This document shows positions 8,622 through 16,388 of a stretch of DNA of 37,513 nucleotides, in pieces (positions within the stretch are counted from its first letter, which is position 1; each line of letters opens with the position of its first letter). Source of the DNA: JBDTVS01 sp040007095. GTDB lineage: Bacteria; Acidobacteriota; Vicinamibacteria; Vicinamibacterales; CAVVIG01. The stretch lies in assembly GCA_040007095.1 (NCBI GenBank), contig JBDTVS010000155.1:1-37513 (forward strand), read 5' to 3'. A program made the position numbers and the translations under genes. The notes beneath the pieces are model-generated. The model saw nothing but the letters and a program-made list of their open reading frames with translations. It was not told where the DNA came from and did not search any database.

Positions 8622-9689
8622 CGAAGAATCGACCACCGGCGGGCCCGCGGTCTTTGTCGAGCTCCATCGGCCGAGCGGAACCGCGCCCGGCAACGTCACG
8701 CCGATCAACTTGCCAGAGTAGAAAATGGCGGACCCGAGTACGAACGACAGCCCGTTGCACAGATGATGGAGCAGGTGCATCGGAAATACGCGACACGCGA
8801 ACCAGAGTCCCCGGCGTCGAAGGAAGAACGCGTAGTACCGCCGGTTCAGGAACAGCAGGGCGAGCAGCACGACACCCACGGCCGCGGACCAGAGTGGCGC
8901 GATTGTCGCGAGGATCAGGAGCGGCAGGAGCGCGTAGGCGAGTACAACGGCAATCCGCTGATTCGTCTGGACGTTCAAGTCGTTGTCCAACCGCGCGAAC
9001 TTGAGCATGAGCTGCGTCCACGGGATTCCACGATCGCGCAGATCCGATACGACGGCGGATTTGAGGGTCCAGCGTTTGAGGTGACATCCCCTGATGGTGG
9101 GATCGAGCAGGATCTTGTATCCCAGCCCGCTCAGCCGGTAGCCAAAGTCGATGTCCTCGACCGACGGCCGGCCGAACCGCTCGTCGAATCCATCCACGGC
9201 GTCGAACGCTTCACGCCGGACGGCTCCAAGCCCGGCCCAGAACGTGCGCGCCTCGGCGTTGGACGTCTGATGAAAGTAGGAGTGCGAGAGATTCCTGTAC
9301 TGCGAGATGAACGCGGCCTCCCGGGGGCGCTCGTCGTAGGCGCCGAACACCGCCGCAAGCTCCGGGCGCTCGTGAAGACGATCGCGCATCTGCGCGAGAA
9401 CGCCTGGCGCTGCCACCACATCCGCGTCGATGAAGACGATGATGGCACCGGTCGCGCCTTTGGTGCCGCGGTTTCGCGCGGCGCCGGGACCGCGCGGGCC
9501 TGCCATCTCAATCACCCGCGCACCGAACTCCGCCGCCAGTCCGTGGCACCGGTCGATCGCGCCATCGGCAACCACGATCACTTCCGCCCATTCAGGGACT
9601 GGCGCAAGAGCGCCGAGGCACTCGCGCAGCTGCACGAGATTCTTGTGGAAGGGGACGACGACCGACAGCTGCGGATCCCCGGCTCGCAT
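8613..9689 (-). CDS. GT2 family glycosyltransferase with C-terminal membrane segments
   Basis: Encodes 358 residues from the ATG at 9689. The GT-A domain starts at once (S-V-V-V-P-F-H, residues 9-15), has D-A-D at 88-90 for metal/nucleotide-sugar binding and V-E-D-I-D-F-G-Y-R-L near 177-186 supplying the acidic catalytic region. Two or more hydrophobic segments follow at about 240-280, then a basic region, so the enzyme should sit on the cytoplasmic face of the inner membrane. An alternative ATG at 9737 would overlap the upstream acyltransferase by 40 bases; 9689 is preferred because it lies 8 bases beyond that stop and directly abuts the domain. It is the last gene of the minus-strand operon. 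Sugar specificity is unknown. Confidence 0.87.
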   Translation of the reverse strand: MRAGDPQLSVVVPFHKNLVQLRECLGALAPVPEWAEVIVVADGAIDRCHGLAAEFGARVIEMAGPRGPGAARNRGTKGATGAIIVFIDADVVAAPGVLAQMRDRLHERPELAAVFGAYDERPREAAFISQYRNLSHSYFHQTSNAEARTFWAGLGAVRREAFDAVDGFDERFGRPSVEDIDFGYRLSGLGYKILLDPTIRGCHLKRWTLKSAVVSDLRDRGIPWTQLMLKFARLDNDLNVQTNQRIAVVLAYALLPLLILATIAPLWSAAVGVVLLALLFLNRRYYAFFLRRRGLWFACRVFPMHLLHHLCNGLSFVLGSAIFYSGKLIGVTLPGAVPLGRWSSTKTAGPPVVDSSGL

Positions 9690-9697
9690 GGAGCCGG

Positions 9698-10768
9698 TCA
9701 ACGGCCACCCGGGAGCCGCCGGGAAGGCATTGGCCATCGCCGCTTCTGCCGCAGGATTGGCGACTCGAACAAGTACCAGCTCGCCGCGGCCAACGGCAGG
9801 GTCAACGCCAGTTGAAGCACGAAGATCAGCGGCGCCTGCGCCAGCGTGAATCGCGCGTGCAGCCAGCCTCCGAAGAGCGCGTGAATCACGTACACACCGT
9901 AGCTGATCTGTCCGATCCACACCAACCACGCCCATTGCAGTGCGCGCGGCGGACGGGTGAGCACGAACAGCAGCCCGCCCCACACCCCCAAGGCAATCAT
10001 CGGCCACTTGAGGTTGTAGGTGAGCACCGACAGTACTCCGACCTGTTCCAATCGACGGATGACGACGATGGCGACGCCGGCAGCGAGGCACGCAGGGAGC
10101 GACCACGACATTTCACGTCCCCATCCGCCGTTTCGTTCCCGCTGCGCGAGCAGCGCCCCGACCGCCAGCGTATCGGCTCGCGCGAAGGTGGCGAGATCCC
10201 GGAGCTGGGGTGTCACGAACGCCGGGGCCCACATCGATACGCCGCAGCGGAAGGCGACGTCGATCGCGATGATCGCCAGCGTGGCGCGCCACAGCGTCTT
10301 CGACGACGAAAAGAAGACGACCGCTGGCCACACCAGGTAGAACTGCTCCTCGACCGCAAGGGACCAATAGTGGCCGAGATCGCGTGGCATCGGGCTCTCG
10401 GGCAGCCAGTTGACGAGGTATCCCAAGTACCACCACAACCCGCTCCATTGTCCCCGCACAGCCGACATGAGGAGGACAACCGCCCACGCCAGTGGGAGGA
10501 TACGCAACGAGCGCCGGATGTAGAACGGCACGAAATAGCCGCGCGCCGACGTTCCGGGCGCCTTGCCGTCGAGCAGAATGCCGGTGATGAGGTAACCCGA
10601 AAGACCGAAGAAGATGTCGACGCCAACCCAGCCCAGCCCGAAGATCCCGCTGTGTGAAGCGATCACGCCCAGGACCGCGATGGCGCGCACGCCGTCGAGC
10701 GCCGGCAGGCGGCGGTCGGCATGCGACCGATCCACGCCATGCGTCTTGACGGCATCTCTCTCGCTCAC
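9698..10768 (-). CDS. Acyltransferase family 3 (OafA/YrhL-like) membrane protein
   Basis: Encodes 356 residues. L-P-A-L-D-G-V-R-A-I-A-V at about 21-32 followed by I-A-S-H-S-G is the standard opening of acyltransferase-3 proteins, and G-V-D-I-F-F-G-L-S-G-Y-L-I-T-G follows at about 47-61. About ten transmembrane helices extend to the C-terminus. These integral membrane enzymes move acyl groups, often acetyl, onto surface sugars. The conserved His is present. The start is GTG at 10768, three bases after the GT4 stop, so coupling is likely. In this operon the probable role is O-acylation of the glycan. The family call is firm; the acceptor is an inference. Confidence 0.9.
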   Translation of the reverse strand: MSERDAVKTHGVDRSHADRRLPALDGVRAIAVLGVIASHSGIFGLGWVGVDIFFGLSGYLITGILLDGKAPGTSARGYFVPFYIRRSLRILPLAWAVVLLMSAVRGQWSGLWWYLGYLVNWLPESPMPRDLGHYWSLAVEEQFYLVWPAVVFFSSSKTLWRATLAIIAIDVAFRCGVSMWAPAFVTPQLRDLATFARADTLAVGALLAQRERNGGWGREMSWSLPACLAAGVAIVVIRRLEQVGVLSVLTYNLKWPMIALGVWGGLLFVLTRPPRALQWAWLVWIGQISYGVYVIHALFGGWLHARFTLAQAPLIFVLQLALTLPLAAASWYLFESPILRQKRRWPMPSRRLPGGR

Positions 10769-10771
10769 GGT

Positions 10772-12007
10772 CTATCGACCCGCATCCGCGCGGTTCACAG
10801 CCCGCTGTGCGACACGCTCGTAGATCGCCATCGCCCGTTGGCACCATGCGGCGCGTCCAAATCGATTGACGATGCGCGACCGCAGATCTTCGGCGGCGAA
10901 GGTGTCTCGTCGTTCCAGCGCGCGGACGATGCCGTCGGCCAACGCGGCCGGATCGTCTTCCCGCACCATGATGCCATCCTGCTCTGTGACGTATTCCTCG
11001 GGTCCGCCGCATCGCGTAATCACGAGGGGCGTGCCGCAGGCCAGCGCTTCGGCTGCGACCGAGCAGAATGTCTCGCGGCGCGTGGAGGACACGACAACGA
11101 ATGCGCAGCAGCGCATCGCCTCGGCGACTCCAGCCGGAGCGGCGCCGTTCTCGACCCGGACGGCCTGGTCGAGTCCGAGCGACGAGATCAGTTTCCGCAT
11201 CTCGCGGCGATCGACGCCGTATGCGCGATAGGCGTTCGCCGACAATACACGCAGGTGGAGTTGCGGCAGCGTGCGGCGCGCCAGAGCCACAGCCTGTAGC
11301 AAGACGTCCAGGCGCTTGAACTTCCGAATCAATCCGACGTAGAGCAGCTCGTCCGGATCGCGGACTCGCGGCGCAGGCGTGAAGACGAGATCATCAACGA
11401 CGTTGGAGAGCACAGCGGTCTCGACGCGTCCCTGCAGATGCGCATCGACGTTCTGGCGCAGGAAGTCGCTGACCGTCGTGATGAGGCGTATCCCTGGAAG
11501 GGCGGCGGCCACCTGTGATCCGACCCTCGGCCGATCGACCAGCCAGGGAGTCCAGAACGCGTGCTCGGAGGTCATCACCGGTACCCGCAACTCGCGCCCG
11601 ATCCGACTCGCCACCACACCGTCCGGATAGATGAAGTGCGCGTGGATCACGTCGAACGGCGCCTCCTCATGCAGACGGCGGGCAAGGCGGAGCAGCGCAG
11701 GCAGCGCCAGATACGCGTCGATGCCGTGGGTGTGGTACTCAATCGATCCGGGGACGCGGGGAAAATAGACATTGACCCGGCCTTGACGTTGCTGCCGTGG
11801 GATGCGCCGGAACCGCGCGACGGCGGGCAGCGGCACCAGCGGCGGCACCCACGGAGTGGGCACGATGACCGTTACATCGGCCGCCTCCGCGGCGGCGTCG
11901 CACATGCGCTCGACCCACAGGCCCCGCTGAGGGGCCGCGGCCGTCGGGTAGTTCCAGGACAGCACCAGGACGCGGAGCCGTCGTTCGGTGACTTCGGTGA
12001 CGGGCAT
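10772..12007 (-). CDS. GT4 family glycosyltransferase
   Basis: Encodes 411 residues in the GT-B fold. The N-terminal acceptor domain starts R-V-L-V-L-S-W-N-Y-P with a Pro-rich loop, and H-A-H-F-I-Y-P-D-G near 140. The C-terminal donor domain holds L-Y-V-G-L-I-R-K-F-K-R-L-D and the E-x7-E signature in E-T-F-C-S-V-A-A-E-A-L-A-C-G-T-P. Known for the family: a retaining transferase using nucleotide sugars in the cytoplasm. The ATG overlaps the stop of the upstream GT10 gene by one base (TGATG), strong evidence for co-translation. The exact sugar is unknown. Confidence 0.9.
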   Translation of the reverse strand: MPVTEVTERRLRVLVLSWNYPTAAAPQRGLWVERMCDAAAEAADVTVIVPTPWVPPLVPLPAVARFRRIPRQQRQGRVNVYFPRVPGSIEYHTHGIDAYLALPALLRLARRLHEEAPFDVIHAHFIYPDGVVASRIGRELRVPVMTSEHAFWTPWLVDRPRVGSQVAAALPGIRLITTVSDFLRQNVDAHLQGRVETAVLSNVVDDLVFTPAPRVRDPDELLYVGLIRKFKRLDVLLQAVALARRTLPQLHLRVLSANAYRAYGVDRREMRKLISSLGLDQAVRVENGAAPAGVAEAMRCCAFVVVSSTRRETFCSVAAEALACGTPLVITRCGGPEEYVTEQDGIMVREDDPAALADGIVRALERRDTFAAEDLRSRIVNRFGRAAWCQRAMAIYERVAQRAVNRADAGR

Positions 12008-13188
12008 CAGAGGGCGAACCCGGTGTCAGCCGACAGTGTGCGCGCAACAACGTCGACAAACGTGGCACGGCGAAATGGCGTGAACCGGCTCGACTGGACG
12101 TAGTCTCTCGCCGCGTCCCGATACCGTTGCTCCGCGGCCGGTTCCAACGTCGTCAGAAAGGCGCGCAAATCGGCAAAGTCCTTGAATCGCCGCATGTCGA
12201 TGAAGCATTCGGCCGGCACCCAGTCGAGAATATCCGGCGCTCCCCAGTACACGGGCACCGTCCCGGCAAAGAAACAATCAAATATCTTTTCGGTGATCCA
12301 TCCCTTCAGCCTGCTGTTCTCGAAGCACAGGGCAAATCGATACTGCGCCAGCGTGTTCGATTTGGAGGCGGCCGGACCGCGGCTGGCGCGTGCTGCCGCC
12401 GAGTACAAAGGGTTGGGCCACACGCGCTGTTTGAACTTCCACAACGGAGGCGCGAGGTTGCGCAACGCGAACGGTGTTCGAGTCTTCCCGACGCGTGTCG
12501 GCATGCCGCCCCAGTTGCGGCCGTAGACGTCGACTTCGCCGAACTGCTCGAAGAACTGCACCGCCTGAAGCCGCGCCGTGTACAACTCGTTGACCGCCAG
12601 GCGCGGGAGCTTGTTCGCATTCATCATGACCAGGAACTTGCGGTGGTCCTGTCGCGACCACAGCTGGTCATGGACCGCGTCGAACGACTGCGGCCAACAG
12701 AAATGCCGGACCTGGACTGGCGTCCGGGTGAACGGGAGAAGTGCCTCCGTGTCACTCCACGAAAAGATTCGAGCAAAGTGCTTTTCGAGGAGCGGAAGTG
12801 CTTCGAACATCCTCGGTTCGACATTGGGGCACTCCATGGCAAAGAACGCGCTGAGCACGACATCGGGACGGCGCGACAGCGCGATGTATTTCCGCACCGA
12901 ATGCGAGACCATCCGGTCGGGCGCGCCGAACGAGATGAGGACATGCCGGCGTCCGTCCGGGCGATCGGGCAGGAAATCCGCAGTCTGTGCCGCGATCCCG
13001 CTCTTCGCGAGCCGGTCGCGCACGGCAACGTACGGCGCGAGGATGTCGTCGCCGGCGAACGGGTTGCTCTCGCGGTCGAAGAGACGATTGTTGAACAGGT
13101 GATGGGTCGGCGGATCGAAGAAGACACCGACCGCGTCGCGGGACGCCGTGGCGGGCGCGTCTAGTTGGGCAGCCACCTGGTGAACCAT
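12007..13188 (-). CDS. GT10 (alpha-1,3/4-fucosyltransferase family) glycosyltransferase
   Basis: Encodes 393 residues from the ATG at 13188. The diagnostic GT10 motif lies at about 288-316: C-F-E-N-S (F289-S292), then I-T-E-K-I-F (298-303) and A-G-T-V-P-V-Y-W-G (308-316), which forms the donor site for GDP-fucose-type sugars. The N-terminal Rossmann half includes V-L-I-S-F-G-A-P-D and F-S-W-S-D-T-E. A longer frame reaches 13755 but runs inside the amidotransferase gene and has low-complexity Arg/Ala content, so it is rejected. The start overlaps the upstream gene by 28 bases. It probably adds fucose or a related deoxysugar; donor identity is inferred from family only. Confidence 0.87.
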   Translation of the reverse strand: MVHQVAAQLDAPATASRDAVGVFFDPPTHHLFNNRLFDRESNPFAGDDILAPYVAVRDRLAKSGIAAQTADFLPDRPDGRRHVLISFGAPDRMVSHSVRKYIALSRRPDVVLSAFFAMECPNVEPRMFEALPLLEKHFARIFSWSDTEALLPFTRTPVQVRHFCWPQSFDAVHDQLWSRQDHRKFLVMMNANKLPRLAVNELYTARLQAVQFFEQFGEVDVYGRNWGGMPTRVGKTRTPFALRNLAPPLWKFKQRVWPNPLYSAAARASRGPAASKSNTLAQYRFALCFENSRLKGWITEKIFDCFFAGTVPVYWGAPDILDWVPAECFIDMRRFKDFADLRAFLTTLEPAAEQRYRDAARDYVQSSRFTPFRRATFVDVVARTLSADTGFAL

Positions 13189-15047
13189 CGATCGAGTACG
13201 AAGGTGCTGTGGACGATTGACGTGAAGTTGCCCGCGCCGCGCGCGTGCGCCGCGCCAAGATCGGCCACCCGCTTCAAGTCGAGGAGATCGCCGATCAGCT
13301 CGGACGTCTGCGCGCTCCGCATGGTCGAGCCGACCGCCGAATCGCCGCCGAGCCATTCCGGAAGCGGCAGGGCGAACCCCTGCTTTCGCCGGTCGATCAG
13401 CGCACCCGGCAGCCAGGGCCGAACGGCGTCCTTGAGCGCGAGTTTCGCCGCATGGCGATTGACCAGATCGGCCGGGGGAATTCCCGCCGCGAGCTCCATG
13501 ACGTCGCGGTGCAGGAAGAGCGGCCGCACTTCGAGCGAGACGGCCATGCTCGCGCGATCCACTTTGACGAGCATGTCGCCGGGCAGCGTGAGCACGAAAT
13601 CGAGATGGCGCATCGCGTTGACGAGTCCGACCTGGTCGGGCGGCGCAGCCACGAGCAACTGCTCGACGAGCCGGTGCGGATCGTAGTGCCGCAAGGCCTC
13701 GGCGAGCGGCCCGCGAGCGACTGTCTGCAGCAACGGCAGCGGAAAGCCATGGCACAGCATATCGGCGAGCATCTGGGGCGCCGCCAGACCGTATTGTCCC
13801 AGCGTTCTTGGCCAGCGGCTGCCCTCGCCGAGCGCACGGCGCGCGATCGCCGCCGCCGTTCGCGCGATGCCTCCCGGGAGCACGGCGGCAAGCTCGGCGC
13901 GCCTGACCAGACGTTGGTACTTCCGGTACCCGGCGAACAGCTCATCCGCGCCGTCGCCCGACAGTGCGACGGTGATGTACTTGCGCGCCTCGCGGCACAG
14001 GTAGTATGTCGGCACCGAGGAATAGTCGTTGAACGGCTCGTCGTAGTGCCAGAGCAGGCGATCGAGCACGGGAACGACGTCCGAGGCCTCGACCGTCCTG
14101 GTGACGTGCTGGGTCCGGTAGCGGTCCGCCACCTGTTGGGCCCAGGGTCGTTCGTCATACGCGGCGAGGTCGAAGCCGATCGTGAAGCTCCGCACCGTGT
14201 GACCGGAGAGGCTCAAGGCCGCCGTCACGGTCGACGAGTCTACACCGCCGCTCAGAAACGAGCCGAGCGGCACGTCGGCGATCGCCATCTCGTGCGCGGC
14301 ATTGAGCAGTGCTTGACGAAGGTCTTCGGCGCCGTGAGCGCCGGGACGGCTGGCAAAGGCGAGCGACCAGTACCTCTTTGGGGGAAGCGCGCGTGGCGCG
14401 GCACCGGCTGGGAACTCGACGGTCATCGAATGGGCGGGAGGCAGCTTGCGGACATCGCGCCAGATGCTCTTCGGATCCGCGACGAAGCCGAACGTCAGGC
14501 AATCAATCAGGGCCTCGTAGTCGAGGCGCCGTGGAAATCCAGGCCACTCGAGCAGCCCCTTGATTTCCGACGCGAACAGGAACAACCCATCGACGACGGC
14601 GTAGTAGAACGGCTTCTCGCCAGCCCGGTCCCGCGCGCACCACAGCCGCCGCGCCGGCGCGTCCCAGATCGCGAACGCGAACATTCCCGAGAGCCGATCG
14701 AGGGAATCGGCGCCCCAGTGACGATACGCGCTCAGCAGCACTTCGGTATCAGAGTCGGTCCGGAACTGGATGCCTTCACGCTCCAGGGCGGTGCGCACGG
14801 TGCGGTAGTTGTAGATCTCGCCGTTGAATGTAATGACCTGCCGACCGTCACTGGCGGTCATCGGCTGATTGGATCGCGGATCGAGGTCGATGATCGACAG
14901 GCGCCGGTGTCCCAGGCACACCCGGCCATCACCTGATTGCCAGAGGCCGGCGTGATCGGGTCCGCGGTGCGCCAGTCGATCGCGCATCCGTGCGACGGTC
15001 TCAGGGGCAATCGCCGACGAGGACAGGACGCCGACTATGCCACACAT
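13161..15047 (-). CDS. asnB: Asparagine synthetase (glutamine-hydrolysing)-type amidotransferase
   Basis: Encodes 628 residues, normal for AsnB. The N-terminal class II glutaminase domain starts M-C-G-I-V-G with Cys2 as nucleophile, R-G-P-D at 28-31 and F-N-G-E-I-Y-N near 75. The C-terminal ATP-pyrophosphatase domain has S-G-G-V-D-S-S at 266-272 and G-D-G-A-D-E-L-F at 364-371. Known reaction: glutamine-dependent, ATP-dependent amidation of a carboxylate. In glycan clusters such paralogs often amidate uronic acids rather than aspartate (WbpS-like), and its position between a GT2 and a GT10 gene makes that plausible here. Free asparagine synthesis remains possible. It is 13 bases from the GT2 upstream, in the same operon. 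Confidence 0.93.
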   Translation of the reverse strand: MCGIVGVLSSSAIAPETVARMRDRLAHRGPDHAGLWQSGDGRVCLGHRRLSIIDLDPRSNQPMTASDGRQVITFNGEIYNYRTVRTALEREGIQFRTDSDTEVLLSAYRHWGADSLDRLSGMFAFAIWDAPARRLWCARDRAGEKPFYYAVVDGLFLFASEIKGLLEWPGFPRRLDYEALIDCLTFGFVADPKSIWRDVRKLPPAHSMTVEFPAGAAPRALPPKRYWSLAFASRPGAHGAEDLRQALLNAAHEMAIADVPLGSFLSGGVDSSTVTAALSLSGHTVRSFTIGFDLAAYDERPWAQQVADRYRTQHVTRTVEASDVVPVLDRLLWHYDEPFNDYSSVPTYYLCREARKYITVALSGDGADELFAGYRKYQRLVRRAELAAVLPGGIARTAAAIARRALGEGSRWPRTLGQYGLAAPQMLADMLCHGFPLPLLQTVARGPLAEALRHYDPHRLVEQLLVAAPPDQVGLVNAMRHLDFVLTLPGDMLVKVDRASMAVSLEVRPLFLHRDVMELAAGIPPADLVNRHAAKLALKDAVRPWLPGALIDRRKQGFALPLPEWLGGDSAVGSTMRSAQTSELIGDLLDLKRVADLGAAHARGAGNFTSIVHSTFVLDRWFTRWLPN

Positions 15048-15060
15048 GAAGTCGGCCGAC

Positions 15061-16146
15061 TCACAGGATAGGACTGACCAAGGCGGTGCGGAACGGAGGC
15101 CGCTTGACGTGCCACCGGTCGTACATCAACCGCGCGAGGGTTTCAATGCGTGGCAGCCGCAACAATCCCCACATGCCCGCCGCGAGCAGCAAGAGTCGGC
15201 ACCGCTGAACCTGCGGCGCATGAGCGATCGCGCGGCCCTGCACCGCCGACAGCGCACGTCGTCCCTCGGCCAGATCGCCCTTGATGTAGTGGCTGATGGC
15301 GGCCATCAGCCGGTCCTCCGAGCGATGAGCCTCGTAGCTCACGAGCGCCTGAGGCGTCGCGAGCGCGGCCGCTCCTGCCGCCAGGTATTCGTCGAGGATG
15401 ATGAAAAAGTTCTCGGGCTCGGTCCGAAGATGGTGGTAGCGCTGCGACGAGTTGCCGTGAAAATGACGGTACTTCATGAGATGTGACTCGAGCACCGCGA
15501 TTGGATAATGACGCGCAATGCGCAGCCACATTTCGAGGTCGGCCGTGTTTCGGTAGCGGTCCTGCCGATACAGCCCGACCGCGGCGTGGACGGACGCCCG
15601 CACCATCGCCGTCGGGCAGACCAGAAAACGGTTCTTGTAAGTCAGCAGCGCGTTCAGGACCATCCGATAGTCGAGTGGTCGCTCGCCGCGCACCTCTGGC
15701 TGAAGAACGAGACGGGCGTATTCGCGGCCCTCTGCGTCCACGAAAATGTCCGCGCAGAACACGGCACCGACCTCGGGATGCCGTTCAAAATACGCCACCT
15801 GGGCCTCGACGATCGTCGGTAGATAGACGTCGTCGGCATGATAGGTGGCAATCAGGTCGCCGCGGGCCTGTGCAATTCCGGCGTTGACGTTTTCGTAAAT
15901 ACCGAGATTCGCCGGCTGCCGGACGTACGAGATCCGTCCGGCGTACTCGGCGGCGATCGCAGGCGTCTCGTCGGTCGACGCATCGTCCAGAAGGATGATC
16001 TCGACGGCCCGATACGTCTGGGCAAGGAGCGAGTCCAGCGCCTCGCGCAGGTGCCTGGCGCCGTTGTAGCTCGGCACGAGGATCGATACCAGGGGCCACG
16101 TGCGGCCCGCGGGCACCTGGCGATCCCCGGTCGCTGAAGTTGGCAT
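15061..16146 (-). CDS. GT2 family glycosyltransferase, first gene of the minus-strand operon
   Basis: Encodes 361 residues from the ATG at 16146. Canonical GT2 features: S-I-L-V-P-S-Y-N-G at 21-29, L-L-D-D-A-S-T-D-E at 52-60 and H-A-D-D at 103-106 as the metal-binding motif, followed by L-E-M-W-L-R-I-A near 205. No clear membrane anchor is seen apart from a weakly hydrophobic stretch near 300. It is probably a cytoplasmic, inverting transferase acting on a lipid-linked glycan. A second ATG ten codons upstream (16176) is possible; neither has a clear Shine-Dalgarno site. The domain begins sooner after 16146. Confidence 0.88.
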   Translation of the reverse strand: MPTSATGDRQVPAGRTWPLVSILVPSYNGARHLREALDSLLAQTYRAVEIILLDDASTDETPAIAAEYAGRISYVRQPANLGIYENVNAGIAQARGDLIATYHADDVYLPTIVEAQVAYFERHPEVGAVFCADIFVDAEGREYARLVLQPEVRGERPLDYRMVLNALLTYKNRFLVCPTAMVRASVHAAVGLYRQDRYRNTADLEMWLRIARHYPIAVLESHLMKYRHFHGNSSQRYHHLRTEPENFFIILDEYLAAGAAALATPQALVSYEAHRSEDRLMAAISHYIKGDLAEGRRALSAVQGRAIAHAPQVQRCRLLLLAAGMWGLLRLPRIETLARLMYDRWHVKRPPFRTALVSPIL

Positions 16147-16229
16147 TGGCGGGAAGCAAAAAGCATAACAGAACATGTCGCCGGCTCGTGTGCTCGGCCA
16201 TTGATCCGTCGGGCATCAGGCTGACGTTT

Positions 16230-16292
16230 ACCACCGAGCACGCGAGTGCACCGAGGTAGGACACCAGGATTTGTCTCGGTGACCTCGGTGGT
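16230..16292. repeat. Nested CACCGAG/CTCGGTG palindrome in a divergent promoter region
   Basis: ACCACCGAG (16230-16238) and CACCGAG (16249-16255) are mirrored by CTCGGTG (16275-16281) and CTCGGTGGT (16284-16292), a 63 bp double inverted repeat. It lies in the 242 bp gap between the divergent GT2 and flippase genes. The layout matches the CACGAAG palindrome near 8.55 kb (two short arms on each side), but the arm sequence differs. Confidence 0.6.
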
Positions 16293-16373
16293 TGCCCTTG
16301 AAACTGCGGCACGACCTGTTGATCTCAGGCTGAGCCGATCCCTCGATGGCGACGGCGCGACGCGGCGCACGGG

Positions 16374-16379
16374 TACAAT
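16374..16379 (+). promoter_or_regulatory. Possible -10 hexamer (TACAAT) for a near-leaderless flippase transcript
   Basis: TACAAT differs from TATAAT by one base and ends nine bases before the flippase ATG. Initiation about seven bases downstream would leave almost no leader, which agrees with the lack of a Shine-Dalgarno site. No convincing -35 box is seen, so confidence is low. Confidence 0.3.
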
Positions 16380-16388
16380 CGCTCTCGC

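Noticed and set aside
13189..13755. N-terminal extension of the GT10 frame
   Set aside because: It lies wholly inside asnB in another frame and has low-complexity Arg/Ala composition; GT10 homology begins only after the ATG at 13188.
13245..14936. 563-codon plus-strand open frame opposite asnB
   Set aside because: Arg/Glu/Gln-rich shadow of asnB, which has intact active-site motifs across its length.
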